NCBI GenBank assembly: GCA_012800735.1
Contig: JAAZIU010000004.1
Location: forward strand, 1 to 64,000
DNA from: Clostridiales bacterium
GTDB lineage: Bacteria; Bacillota; Clostridia; Oscillospirales; CAG-272
Length of the DNA: 64,000 nt
Direction: 5' to 3'
Of the stretch, positions 32,475 to 41,904 are shown one piece after another (position 1 is the stretch's first letter; each line of letters starts with the position of its first letter). The notes below the pieces were generated by a model. That model saw only the letters and a list, made by a program, of their open reading frames with translations. It was not told where the DNA came from and did not search any database. Both the position numbers and the translations under genes were made by a program.

Positions 32475-34100
32475 ATGCATCAGGCGTTATACCGCAAATG
32501 GCGTCCTAAGACCTTTGACGAAGTTTGCGGGCAGGAGCAAATTACAAGCGTGCTTAAATATGAGCTGGAGAACAACAAAACATCGCATGCATATCTTTTC
32601 TGCGGTTCAAGGGGCACCGGAAAAACCACCTGCGCAAAGATTTTCGCAAAAGCGATAAATTGCACCGACCTCCATAACGGCAGCCCATGCGGGATATGTG
32701 AGTCCTGTGTCGCCATCGAAGGCGGCTACGCGACTGATATATACGAGATGGACGCTGCTTCAAATAACGGCGTCGACGATGTCCGCGCTATCCGGGACGA
32801 AGTGGTTTACGCCCCGACAACCCTGAAAAGCCGTGTATATATAATCGACGAGGTTCATATGCTGTCAGACAGCGCTTTCAACGCACTTTTGAAAACGCTT
32901 GAAGAGCCGCCGTCACAAGTTGTATTTATACTTGCCACAACCGAGCCGAAAAAAGTATTGCCGACAGTTCTCTCGCGTTGTCAGCGCTTCGACTTCCGAA
33001 GGATTGACAGCAAGGTTATAGCCGATCGGCTGATGTTCATCGCAAAAGAAGAAGAAATCGAGATTGAACCCGCCGCGGCGATGTATATAGCAAGATTATC
33101 TCAGGGCGGTATGCGGGATGCTATCAGCCTGCTTGAGCTTTGCGCGGGAGATACAAAACCAATCGATGTTGAAACCGTTGAAAGTGTTTCGGGCGCTATC
33201 AGCCGCGGGTTGCTGTCAGATGCCGTAAGAGCTGTAATATCAAACAATGCCGCTGCGATATTCGAAATTATCGCCGATATATATGGCACATCCAAAGACA
33301 TCGCGGTTTTTTGGCAGGAACTCATAGCTTATTACAGAGACCTGATGGTTGTAAAAAGCGTTAAAAATCCGGAATCCTATCTCGATATTACCAGGGACGA
33401 TCTTGAAGAGCTGAAGCGGATTTCCGCGGATATAACCATGCCGCAGCTTGTAGCGCATAATCGTCAGCTCGACGAAGCATATTCAAATATGCAGGGAGGC
33501 AGAAGCGCCGAATCGAAGAGAGTGACCGCCGAGATGACGCTTATCCGAATGGGCGATAATAAGCTCTCATCTTCACCCGAGAACCTTTTGTCAAGAATAG
33601 CTTCGCTTGAGAACCGTCTCGCGGTAATTGAATTAAATCCTTCAGCTATATCCGATATATCCGAGAATTCGATGTCCGGCGCTGCAGACAAAAAAACGGA
33701 TGAGTCTCCAAAAAAATCAAAAGATATTGAGTCTTCTGTCGGATTTGAGCCGGATAAAGCGATGAACATGTCCGCACAGGTGAAAAAACTCATATCTCTA
33801 CGCAATTGGAGCGATGTGATTGAAAAATTCTCTTTGTCTGATAAGATGACCTCCTCATTTTTATCGGGTTCAAAAGCTTATAGAGAAGAAGGAAGTAATA
33901 AGGTACATATAGCTTTACAAAACAGCTTTTCTGCCGGTATGCTTGATAAACCGGATGTAAAGCGAACGATAGCTTCGCTTATTGCATCAGACGGCGGTTT
34001 TCGTCCCGCTCAGGATGATATTTTATTTATCTCTTCGCAAGATAACTCCGGAACAGCTGGTTTAGAATTGATTGACGAATTGATTGACCAAGATAATTGA
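32475..34100 (+). CDS. dnaX: DNA polymerase III subunit gamma/tau DnaX
   Basis: ATPase of the clamp loader that opens the sliding clamp and couples it to the replicase. 541 residues. AAA+ domain with Walker A GSRGTGKTT (44-52), a zinc module (C63-x8-C72-x2-C75-x2-C78), Walker B VYIIDEVHML and sensor 1 ILATTEPKKV. A lid region and a short tau-like C-terminal section follow. The ATG has GGAGG six bases upstream. It heads the conserved dnaX-ybaB-recR cluster. No gamma-forming slippery site was recognised. Confidence 0.96.
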   Translation: MHQALYRKWRPKTFDEVCGQEQITSVLKYELENNKTSHAYLFCGSRGTGKTTCAKIFAKAINCTDLHNGSPCGICESCVAIEGGYATDIYEMDAASNNGVDDVRAIRDEVVYAPTTLKSRVYIIDEVHMLSDSAFNALLKTLEEPPSQVVFILATTEPKKVLPTVLSRCQRFDFRRIDSKVIADRLMFIAKEEEIEIEPAAAMYIARLSQGGMRDAISLLELCAGDTKPIDVETVESVSGAISRGLLSDAVRAVISNNAAAIFEIIADIYGTSKDIAVFWQELIAYYRDLMVVKSVKNPESYLDITRDDLEELKRISADITMPQLVAHNRQLDEAYSNMQGGRSAESKRVTAEMTLIRMGDNKLSSSPENLLSRIASLENRLAVIELNPSAISDISENSMSGAADKKTDESPKKSKDIESSVGFEPDKAMNMSAQVKKLISLRNWSDVIEKFSLSDKMTSSFLSGSKAYREEGSNKVHIALQNSFSAGMLDKPDVKRTIASLIASDGGFRPAQDDILFISSQDNSGTAGLELIDELIDQDN

Positions 34101-34127
34101 TTATTAAAGAAAAGAGGTGCTTTGAAA

Positions 34128-34475
34128 ATGAAGGTAAGACTTCCTAAAGGTTACGGCGGCGGTCCGCAGAATATGAATTCAATGATCCGGCAGGCTCAGA
34201 AAATGCAGGAAGAAATGGAAGCGCTGCAAGAAGAGCTTGATGCTCGCGAATACGAAATTGAAGCCGGCGGCGGAGCGGTTAAGCTTAGAATAAACGGTAT
34301 TAAAGAAATCTTATCTCTTGAGATCGAACCGGATCTTGTAGATCCCGACGATATAGAAACGCTCAGCGACGTTCTGATAGCTGCGTTTAATTCGGCGGTG
34401 AAAAAGGTGGACGATACGAACTCCGCTGAACATGAAAAAATTACCGGTAAACTGAATATGCCGGGACTCAGCTGA
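34128..34475 (+). CDS. YbaB/EbfC nucleoid-associated protein
   Basis: Small DNA-binding dimer, usually encoded between dnaX and recR. 115 residues from the ATG at 34128 (GAGGTG eight bases upstream); a TTG two codons earlier is too close to the ribosome site. An N-terminal Gly-rich segment is followed by the long helix MIRQAQKMQEEMEALQEEL and the family block AGGGAVKLRINGIKEILSLE. The C-terminal segment AFNSAVKKVDD also fits. Confidence 0.94.
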   Translation: MKVRLPKGYGGGPQNMNSMIRQAQKMQEEMEALQEELDAREYEIEAGGGAVKLRINGIKEILSLEIEPDLVDPDDIETLSDVLIAAFNSAVKKVDDTNSAEHEKITGKLNMPGLS

Positions 34476-34476
34476 T

Positions 34477-35097
34477 ATGGATGAATACCTGCCGACTCTC
34501 GAGCGGCTGATAGATCAATTCAGATCACTTCCCGGAATCGGACGCAAGACTGCACAAAGACTGGCATTCAGATTGCTGGAATATCCGGAAGAAAAAGCCC
34601 GCGCTTTCGCTGATGCAATAATCGAAGCCAAAACTCATATCCGAGAATGCGAATGTTGTTTCAATCTAAGCGAAGAACAGTTTTGCCGCATATGCAAAGA
34701 TCCTATGAGAGAACATGAAATCGTATGTGTTGTCGAAGGCGTAAAGGATCTTATGAGCCTTGAAAAGGTTCGTGATTATCATGGTCTTTATCATGTGCTT
34801 CACGGGGTAATATCGCCGCGTGACGGTGTTACGCCGGATATGCTCCGTATAGACGAGCTTATAAACCGCGTTAAAGCAGAAGACAGCGTTATAAACGAAG
34901 TAATTCTTGCAACAAATCCGACTATTGAGGGAGAAACCACCTCTCTATATCTGTCAAAGCTTCTGAAACCTTACGGTGTCAGAATAACCCGTCTGGCATA
35001 CGGTATACCTGTCGGCGGGGGTCTTGAATATACTGATGAAAATACCCTTCTCAGAGCTTTAAAAGGCCGAACGGAGTTTGATCTAAATGATATATAA
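34477..35097 (+). CDS. recR: Recombination protein RecR
   Basis: Works with RecF and RecO in loading RecA at gaps. 206 residues. An N-terminal helix-hairpin-helix (LPGIGRKTAQRLAFRLL), a C4 zinc finger (C58-x2-C61, C70-x2-C73), a TOPRIM domain beginning VCVVEGVKDLMSLE, and the C-terminal LAYGIPVGGGLEYTDENTL block are all present. It starts 1 nt after the ybaB stop and is cotranscribed. Confidence 0.96.
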   Translation: MDEYLPTLERLIDQFRSLPGIGRKTAQRLAFRLLEYPEEKARAFADAIIEAKTHIRECECCFNLSEEQFCRICKDPMREHEIVCVVEGVKDLMSLEKVRDYHGLYHVLHGVISPRDGVTPDMLRIDELINRVKAEDSVINEVILATNPTIEGETTSLYLSKLLKPYGVRITRLAYGIPVGGGLEYTDENTLLRALKGRTEFDLNDI

Positions 35098-35182
35098 AAT
35101 ATATTAAACAATACGGCGCGACATAACTCGCGCTTTTTTATATATATTTTACAATTAAACTTGCTGATTATATAAATTCGGC

Positions 35183-35211
35183 TTGCATTTATCAAAAAAC
35201 ACTGTTATAAT
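35183..35211 (+). promoter_or_regulatory. Promoter of the uxaB-uxaA operon
   Basis: TTGCAT, 17-nt spacer, TATAAT, 72 nt upstream of the uxaB start. Confidence 0.75.
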
Positions 35212-35283
35212 GTATATGGAAATCAGTCAATTTATAAACTTTTATTAATAAAACGAATATCGGAAAATTCAAAAGGAGAAAAA

Positions 35284-36621
35284 ATGTATAATAAAAACGA
35301 AACAGTTCTTCAATTTGGAGAAGGAGGTTTTCTGCGCGCCTTTGCCGACTATTTTCTTCATAGAATGAATGAGCTCGGAACTTATAACGGAAAAGCGGTA
35401 GTGGTTCAGCCGATAGAAAAAGGCCGCGTAGATGAGCTTAATGCTCAGGGATGTCGGTATCACCTTTTGATTCGCGGAATGGAAAACGGCGAAAAAGTAA
35501 ACAACTGTATTGAGATTCGCTCTATCTCTCGGGCGATAAATCCTTATGCAGATTATAATGCTTATCTTGAACTTGCAGAGAACCCTAATTTAAGAATAAT
35601 AATCTCCAATACAACGGAAACCGGTATTGAATATCTCGGTAAAGAAAAGCCGGATGACCGCCCGCCAAAGTCATTCCCTGCGAAGTTAACAGCGTTTTTG
35701 TATCGTCGTTTTACCCTCGGACTTCCCGGATTTTTAGTGCTGCCTTGTGAATTGATCGACGATAACGCCAGTCTGCTGCGCGAATATGTTTTAAAATACG
35801 CCGTTCTTTGGGAGCTTGGAGAAAACTTTGAGCGTTGGCTGCGAGAGGAAAATATATTCTGCAACACTCTTGTAGATAGAATTACACCCGGTTTTCCCAA
35901 AGATGACGAAAATATAGAGACTTTGCTTGAAAACTGCGGCGGCGATGCGCTGTTAAACACAACCGAACCTTTCTATCTTTGGGTTATCGAAGGTGATCAC
36001 GATGACGAATTTCCGCTGGTAAAATCCGGCTTGAATGTTATATGGACGGATGATGTTCGACCATACAAAAAACGTAAAGTTCGCATTTTAAACGGCGCGC
36101 ATACCTCGCTTGTACCGGGCGCTTTACTCTCCGGCCTTGAAACCGTCGGAGAATGTATGAAAGACAATACGCAGAGGAAATACTTAGAGCAATGTGTAAC
36201 AAAAGAGATATTGCCGGTTATCGGAGAGGGAGGGGGAAATCGTGAATTCGCAGACGCGGTTTTCGAAAGGTTCGAAAATCCCTTTATCCGGCACAGGCTT
36301 CAGTCTATCGCCCTGAATTCAATAAGTAAATTCTGTGTGAGAGTATTGCCGACGATGAAGGAATATCGAGAGAAATTCGGGCAAAATCCAAAAGGTCTCT
36401 GCTTTGCACTCGCTTCGCTCGTTGCATTTTATAAAAAAGGCACACCTGACGATTCACCTGAGCTTATTGAAATAATTAAAAAAGGCAGTTTCCGTGAAAT
36501 CCTATCTGATGACAGAATATTCGGCGAGGATTTGTCCGCATTTGCAGACGACGCCGAACAGCATTATAGAATTATCATGGAAAAACCGAAATCTCAATGG
36601 TACTCATTTCTTGAGGAATAA
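35284..36621 (+). CDS. uxaB: Tagaturonate reductase (altronate oxidoreductase)
   Basis: NADH-dependent interconversion of D-tagaturonate and D-altronate in galacturonate breakdown. 445 residues of the mannitol-dehydrogenase superfamily. It begins VLQFGEGGFLRAFADYF, the UxaB nucleotide-binding start. DRITPGFP and the catalytic-region block KVRILNGAHTSLVPGALL (Lys/Asn/His) are typical of the family. The immediate neighbour is altronate dehydratase, which fixes the identity within the family. AGGAG precedes the ATG. Confidence 0.9.
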   Translation: MYNKNETVLQFGEGGFLRAFADYFLHRMNELGTYNGKAVVVQPIEKGRVDELNAQGCRYHLLIRGMENGEKVNNCIEIRSISRAINPYADYNAYLELAENPNLRIIISNTTETGIEYLGKEKPDDRPPKSFPAKLTAFLYRRFTLGLPGFLVLPCELIDDNASLLREYVLKYAVLWELGENFERWLREENIFCNTLVDRITPGFPKDDENIETLLENCGGDALLNTTEPFYLWVIEGDHDDEFPLVKSGLNVIWTDDVRPYKKRKVRILNGAHTSLVPGALLSGLETVGECMKDNTQRKYLEQCVTKEILPVIGEGGGNREFADAVFERFENPFIRHRLQSIALNSISKFCVRVLPTMKEYREKFGQNPKGLCFALASLVAFYKKGTPDDSPELIEIIKKGSFREILSDDRIFGEDLSAFADDAEQHYRIIMEKPKSQWYSFLEE

Positions 36622-36624
36622 AAT

Positions 36625-38007
36625 ATGAGTAAACTTAAAATTCATGATTCTGACAACGTCGTAGTTGAAACTGAAACCGGATTTAAAGAAGCGCTGACGG
36701 ATATAAAGAAAGGCGAAGCAGTAATAAAATACGGTTTGCCAATCGGTTTTGCGTTTATGGACATCTCAAAAGGAGAGCGAGTACATACAAATAATATGAA
36801 AACCGGTCTGACGGAACATGTCGAATATGATTTCCGAGGCGCAATGCCGCTGCCACCGGTTAGCGAAAGCGAATATAGCTTTTTGGGTTATAAAAGGGCT
36901 GACGGTAAAGTCGGAATCCGTAATGATATTTGGATTATCCCTACCGTCGGATGTGTCAATAAGGTCGCTGAAAAGTTAGCTGCAGAATGTGACTGCTTTG
37001 CCTTTACACATCCGTACGGTTGCTCTCAGCTCGGTGATGACCATGAGATTACTCGTCTTATTCTCTCAGGTCTTGCGCATAACCCGAACGCCGGCGGGGT
37101 ACTTATCCTCGCACTCGGCTGTGAAAATAACACAATGGAAAAATTCAAGCCGCTTGTCGAAGACTGCGATCAGGAAAGAATACGTTATCTTATCTGCCAG
37201 GAAGCGGAGGACGAGATAGCCGAAGGAAAGCGTCTGATATCTGAGCTAAAAGAACGAGCATCGCAGGATGTCCGCAAGGAATTTCCTCTTTCAAAATTGA
37301 CTGTCGGGCTTAAATGCGGCGGATCTGACGGATATTCCGGCATAACTGCAAATCCTCTTGTCGGGCGCTTTTCTGATTTTCTTACGAGTGTCGGCGGCAG
37401 CGTGGTACTGACCGAAGTTCCTGAAATGTTCGGCGCGGAAACTCTTTTGATGAAGCGGGCAATATCAAAGCAAGTATTCGACGACATAGTCGATCTTATC
37501 AATAACTATAAAGAATATTTCGTCCGTCACGGTCAGACTGTATATGAAAATCCTTCTCCGGGGAACCTTGCCGGCGGAATAACCACACTCGAAGATAAGT
37601 CTCTCGGCTGTACCCAGAAAAGCGGCAGCAGTCCCGTTGTCGGAGTTCTCGGATACGGTGACAGAGTAGACGGTCGGGGACTTTGGCTGCTTGACGGTCC
37701 CGGAAATGACATGGTGGCAATTACAAATCTAACCGCCGCAGGATGCAATCTGATATTATTTACAACCGGCAGGGGAACTCCGTTGGGCGCGCCGGTTCCG
37801 ACATTGAAAATATCATCCAATTCAACTCTGACAAAAAATAAGCCCGGATGGATAGACTTTGATGCTTCCGGAGTACTAGACGGAGACCTTGAAATTGATG
37901 AGTGTTTTCTGAAAAAAGTAATATCCGTTGCTTCAGGAGAGATGACACGCAATGAAATGAACGGCTACCGAGAAATATCGATTTTCAAAGACGGTGTAGT
38001 TTTGTAA
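36625..38007 (+). CDS. uxaA: Altronate dehydratase
   Basis: Dehydrates D-altronate to 2-keto-3-deoxygluconate. 460 residues, slightly short of the ~495 in E. coli. An N-terminal SAF domain (~1-80; IKKGEAVIKYGLPIGFA) precedes the dehydratase domain with GYKRADGKVGIRNDIWIIPT, FTHPYGCSQLGDDH, LALGCENNT, KCGGSDGYSGITANP and FTTGRGTPLG. Conserved Cys and His are likely iron ligands. It begins 3 nt after uxaB, with AGGAA overlapping the uxaB stop. uxaC and kdgK/kdgA are not in the window. Confidence 0.93.
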   Translation: MSKLKIHDSDNVVVETETGFKEALTDIKKGEAVIKYGLPIGFAFMDISKGERVHTNNMKTGLTEHVEYDFRGAMPLPPVSESEYSFLGYKRADGKVGIRNDIWIIPTVGCVNKVAEKLAAECDCFAFTHPYGCSQLGDDHEITRLILSGLAHNPNAGGVLILALGCENNTMEKFKPLVEDCDQERIRYLICQEAEDEIAEGKRLISELKERASQDVRKEFPLSKLTVGLKCGGSDGYSGITANPLVGRFSDFLTSVGGSVVLTEVPEMFGAETLLMKRAISKQVFDDIVDLINNYKEYFVRHGQTVYENPSPGNLAGGITTLEDKSLGCTQKSGSSPVVGVLGYGDRVDGRGLWLLDGPGNDMVAITNLTAAGCNLILFTTGRGTPLGAPVPTLKISSNSTLTKNKPGWIDFDASGVLDGDLEIDECFLKKVISVASGEMTRNEMNGYREISIFKDGVVL

Positions 38008-38021
38008 TAACAAAAGATAAA

Positions 38022-38042
38022 CCCGGCTGTTTTGCAGCCGGG
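38022..38042. terminator. Shared terminator between uxaA and the GH36 gene
   Basis: Perfect 8-bp stem CCCGGCTG / CAGCCGGG with a 5-nt loop between convergent genes. It is followed by AAATTATTTT on the plus strand and TTTATCTTTT on the minus strand. Confidence 0.8.
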
Positions 38043-38067
38043 AAATTATTTTGAAGAGACAACTTGA

Positions 38068-39894
38068 TTATTTTATTTGACTTATATAAGCTTTCGCCGT
38101 AAAGTCACCGCTCAGCTCTCCGAAGGAATCGATTATATTGTCATCAGGAACGGGAAGCTCAGGCGAATTTGCAAATCGATGCAAAACGGACAGTTTTTCA
38201 TTGCCTAATACACGCTCAACAATCTGGTAGCCTTCGGGATGTAAATAAGAACGGGCGGTTGTTTCAATCCGTGTCGTCTTTCCGTCGCGGATAATATGAG
38301 CCGCTTTGCGGTAGAAAGCTATCGCTTCTCGAACCATATCCATTTGCTGGTCCGACAATCCTAAAATATCGCCGCTTATGCACATCCTGCCGAGAAAGGT
38401 GTTAGTAAGTGAGTAAACAGTACGTTCAGGTGTATCCGAAGTTCGCAGCACGCACCAAACCTGTGACTGTTCCAGACGTATTACCCTATGAAGATTAGCA
38501 GCGATAATCGGTATCGAAGTGCATTCGTGTGCATCGGAGAAACAACTTTGAGAACATATCTCCATAAACGATGGCTCAAGCCGGTGTCCGCCGCTCGCGC
38601 AGCTTTCTATTACAATACCGGGAATCTCGCGGGCAATTCTTTTAAAGAAGTCCTGTGACGCCGAAACTTTACGCCTCAGTCCCTCTCCGGCGCTTTCATA
38701 ACCGTCGCAGCCGGGACCGATAGTCTCGTTGTAATCAATCTTAACATAGCCAAAACCATTGTCACGGAGTAGGTTTATAACCCGTTCGGTTAGGTATTCG
38801 ATGACTGAAGGATCCTCCATATCCCAAAATTTTCTCACACCGGCAAGTATGGGATAGCCGTCGCGTTTTAGAAACTTATCCGAAAAAGCTTCCCAGGCTT
38901 TTGAATTATGTCCCGCTGTTTCAAGCTCAAACCAGAGACCGGGAATCATACCGTTTTTCCTGATACAATCTGCAGCTTCTTTTATCCCGCCGGGAAACAT
39001 GTCACTGTTCGGAATCCAGTCGCCGGTAGAACTGCTCCAATCAGCTTTGTCTTTATACCATCCGGCGTCTATCACAAAATATCCGATGCCCAGAGGCGCT
39101 AATTTTTCGGAAATATTCTTGATATTCTCATAAGTAGGATTACCCCAGGCAGTGCACCACTCGTTGAAAATAACCGGCATATCGCGATCGACGGGGGCAA
39201 TATTCGGCTTTTGAGCTTTAATAAGCTTGTCGCAGAGATCGTAAAGGTTCTCGGCTTCGGTAACTAAGGCTCTCGGAGAGATAAAGCTCTCACCCGGTTT
39301 CAATTCTTTCGACCAGGCGCCGAAGTCTCTGTCAGCCATTCCTCCGACAAGACGGTAACTGTCTTCAAAGCAGAGAACCTCAATTTGCCAAGAACTTGGG
39401 GCATATAACATCGCTCCGACGCAGCGACCGGTTTTGCTGTTTTCAAGCGCAGCCATCGGAAAATAGCTTTTAACCGGCATTGAACCTACCGAACCAAACT
39501 TCAAGGCTCGGATGCTATGTCCAGACCAGGATTTTTCAAGGTTAAGATCAATTAAATTATCGCGCTTAAGACGTCCCTCGGCGCTCCAGAAGGACTCAAG
39601 ACGACATAGCGTATCAGCTTCTATCCCCTTTAGCGCAAAGCTTGCGAGCATATCGAGAACAACGGTTTTTCCGCCATCGTTCTTGACCTCGGTTACAATT
39701 TCTGTCGCGTCACCTGACGCTTTGCGCCATTGCGTAATTGTAAGTCCATGCGGTGATGACCAAACCGTTGTTTCTTCGGAATCAGAGATGAGTTTCAAAG
39801 TTCTTGTGGTTTCGGTTTGGCAATTTGTCATTCCGCTGGTGTATCCACCGTGATGCGCATCACCGCGAACATAAAGCTCAACGTAATATTTCAT
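38068..39894 (-). CDS. GH36 alpha-galactosidase-like glycosidase
   Basis: 608 residues from the ATG at 39894 (AGGAG six bases upstream; an in-frame TTG two codons earlier is inside the spacing). An N-terminal beta-sandwich precedes a TIM barrel with YFVIDAGWY, then PGLWFELETAG, the nucleophile Asp in GYVKIDYNE, ESCASGGHRLEP and CFSDAHE, which provides the acid/base Asp. These are GH36/GH-D clan positions. A C-terminal beta domain ends the chain. No signal peptide, so it acts on imported oligosaccharides. It is shorter than the usual ~730 residues. A URO-D-like gene lies 13 nt upstream in the same operon. Confidence 0.85.
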   Translation of the reverse strand: MKYYVELYVRGDAHHGGYTSGMTNCQTETTRTLKLISDSEETTVWSSPHGLTITQWRKASGDATEIVTEVKNDGGKTVVLDMLASFALKGIEADTLCRLESFWSAEGRLKRDNLIDLNLEKSWSGHSIRALKFGSVGSMPVKSYFPMAALENSKTGRCVGAMLYAPSSWQIEVLCFEDSYRLVGGMADRDFGAWSKELKPGESFISPRALVTEAENLYDLCDKLIKAQKPNIAPVDRDMPVIFNEWCTAWGNPTYENIKNISEKLAPLGIGYFVIDAGWYKDKADWSSSTGDWIPNSDMFPGGIKEAADCIRKNGMIPGLWFELETAGHNSKAWEAFSDKFLKRDGYPILAGVRKFWDMEDPSVIEYLTERVINLLRDNGFGYVKIDYNETIGPGCDGYESAGEGLRRKVSASQDFFKRIAREIPGIVIESCASGGHRLEPSFMEICSQSCFSDAHECTSIPIIAANLHRVIRLEQSQVWCVLRTSDTPERTVYSLTNTFLGRMCISGDILGLSDQQMDMVREAIAFYRKAAHIIRDGKTTRIETTARSYLHPEGYQIVERVLGNEKLSVLHRFANSPELPVPDDNIIDSFGELSGDFTAKAYISQIK

Positions 39895-39907
39895 AACCAA
39901 CTCCTCT

Positions 39908-40978
39908 TTATCTGACTGTCAAAAGCTCTTCAGCTGCTCTTCGATCGTTTACGGAAAACCAAAGTCTTGAATATGGCGAACCGTGTAGAGCATTTAATAC
40001 CGAAAGAAATTCCGCTACACTGTCAATAACCATTATACCTTTGCCGCTCTCGGTGATATGTCGGTAAACATCGAGCCAATGTCTCGCGCTGGGTTTACCG
40101 GCGCCGTAAACCCATTGAACGGCGTGTAGCTTTTCAAGCGATAAGATGGCATCTAAATGAGGCAGTTGTCCGACGCCGTCAAGATGATAAATAGTATGTC
40201 CGAGTCTCTCCGTGTCGCGCCGCAGAGTCGGAAGCACAAATTCAGAAAACATTTCCGGACTTATCATGTATGAAAAATCACATTGAATAATATACGATGG
40301 GATCGAAGAAAGCAGTCCCGACCAATCGGTATAACCATCCTGAGGTGAAAGAACCGCAGCAAAATCACTGTAAGCTGCATACCAGGCTCGTTCAATTTCA
40401 GATATGAGCCTGAATATTTCCTCCGGCTCATCTATCAGAGCGTAAAGCAGTCTCTCACTGCCGACAAGTGACGCCGCAACATCAAGAACTCCCCCGAGAT
40501 CCGGCATACCCATCATAACACATCCGTCCCAACGCTCAAGCCCCGCCTTGTAAATTGCTTTAATACGTTCAGCCCACGGATGTATCGGATCATATTCAGC
40601 GTAGATTTCTGAAAGTGCCTTTTCTTCATTGCCGTCAGGCGGGAAGAACCAGACCCTTCCCGTTGAATTATCCGCCTTTCCTCCGCAGAAAGCGGCGAGA
40701 ACTCCGGGACCGTAGCCGGTAAAATCAACCAAAGGGAACCCGTCGCCAATAAATTCGCAAGTTGAGAGCTGTCGGTCTATCAGTTCGATTACCTCTTCCG
40801 GCGACCGGGTAAAGTCTGCGCAATTTGCCTGTGTCAGCGGATTTTCAAACGGTTTCTCAGAAGGATGCGCATCGTAAAGCGTTATTGATAGCAGTGGTCG
40901 GTTCAGCCTACCTTCAAACCATTTGTCATGAGTTTCACGAACCTGTTTCATTCGTGATTTATCAAAATGAACCGCCAT
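39908..40978 (-). CDS. Uroporphyrinogen-decarboxylase-like (URO-D fold) protein
   Basis: 356 residues of the URO-D/methyltransferase fold, judged by the overall pattern (YMISPEMFSEFVLPTLRRD, then TIYHLDGVGQLPHLDAILS). Members include MtaA-type methyltransferases and many catabolic-cluster proteins of unknown function. True heme enzymes have a different N-terminal active-site signature, which I do not see. GGAGG precedes the ATG. It probably heads an operon with the alpha-galactosidase, which suggests a role in sugar or methoxy-sugar metabolism rather than heme synthesis. That is inference. Confidence 0.7.
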   Translation of the reverse strand: MAVHFDKSRMKQVRETHDKWFEGRLNRPLLSITLYDAHPSEKPFENPLTQANCADFTRSPEEVIELIDRQLSTCEFIGDGFPLVDFTGYGPGVLAAFCGGKADNSTGRVWFFPPDGNEEKALSEIYAEYDPIHPWAERIKAIYKAGLERWDGCVMMGMPDLGGVLDVAASLVGSERLLYALIDEPEEIFRLISEIERAWYAAYSDFAAVLSPQDGYTDWSGLLSSIPSYIIQCDFSYMISPEMFSEFVLPTLRRDTERLGHTIYHLDGVGQLPHLDAILSLEKLHAVQWVYGAGKPSARHWLDVYRHITESGKGIMVIDSVAEFLSVLNALHGSPYSRLWFSVNDRRAAEELLTVR

Positions 40979-41079
40979 TTAAACCTCCGGATATCTTGTT
41001 TTTACGATAATAACATAGATAAACAAGAATGTCAATATTATCCAATGATTATAGGGTTATTTTTTGGCGAGAATTACTT

Positions 41080-41892
41080 TCACGCTTCCTCGATACCGCA
41101 GGAACGGCATAGTTCGAGCACGCCTCTCCATGCGACCGCTTCAGCGCATATTCCTCCTGCAAGGAGAACGTCACGTTTAAGAGCAGGATCGGCATTTCCT
41201 ACACATCCGCATACAAAGCCTTTTGTTCCGTCAAGCATGGAAGTATCGTTTAAACTGTCTCCGCAGGCAAGTACTTGTTCGGGCGAGCAACCCATGATTT
41301 CCGTAAATTTAGCAAGTACATTTCCTTTGCCGCCCGATTTGTGAATCATGGATACAAGATTATTGTTTCGATGTATCTTAGCTTCTTCGAATCCGGCTTC
41401 ATCAGCGAATTCTTTCATCATATTTACCGCGGTATCTGCGCTTTCATTACAATCTGTGTTGAATTCAAAAGCATAATTGCCGAATAGGTAAAAATTGCGA
41501 ACTCGTATCCCCGCTTTTCGAATATCGCCAAGCCATTCGTTGATAAAAGGACTTACGCGGTCGCACATGATATATAGCTTTTCCTCCATTGACCGGTTCC
41601 ATTCTTCTGCTTCAGCCAGTGCTTTTTTGGGAATATTATCGATGACCGAAACACAGAAATATATATAAGCTTCTCGCCCGAGTACAAAAGAAGGGAAGGG
41701 ACCCCACGACACACCCAAATTATTAAAAGCGTCAATAACCGAATCAAGCGGTCTGCCTGAGACAATGCCGGCTTGTCCGCCGCGTAAAATGAAACTATTC
41801 ATGTATTCAATAAGTTCATCACCTATTTTTTCCGAATTCGGGGTATGATCGATAAGAGTCCAATCGAAATCCATGCCAATTATTTTTATCAT
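41080..41892 (-). CDS. HAD-superfamily phosphatase
   Basis: 270-residue Cof-type haloacid dehalogenase hydrolase. Motif I is MDFDWTLID, which carries the nucleophile Asp and the general-acid Asp. Motif II lies around GIVSGRP, the motif III Lys is near GGKGNVLAKF, and motif IV is ACGDSLNDTSML. A C2-type cap lies between motifs II and III. GGAG precedes the ATG, and the gene is 12 nt after the SRAP gene. It likely dephosphorylates a sugar phosphate; substrate unknown. Confidence 0.87.
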   Translation of the reverse strand: MIKIIGMDFDWTLIDHTPNSEKIGDELIEYMNSFILRGGQAGIVSGRPLDSVIDAFNNLGVSWGPFPSFVLGREAYIYFCVSVIDNIPKKALAEAEEWNRSMEEKLYIMCDRVSPFINEWLGDIRKAGIRVRNFYLFGNYAFEFNTDCNESADTAVNMMKEFADEAGFEEAKIHRNNNLVSMIHKSGGKGNVLAKFTEIMGCSPEQVLACGDSLNDTSMLDGTKGFVCGCVGNADPALKRDVLLAGGICAEAVAWRGVLELCRSCGIEEA

Positions 41893-41904
41893 TAATTCAA
41901 TCTC

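Noticed and set aside
36989..37219. Alternative-frame ORF within altronate dehydratase
   Set aside because: The dehydratase motifs (FTHPYGCSQLGDDH, LALGCENNT) lie in the main frame across this interval.
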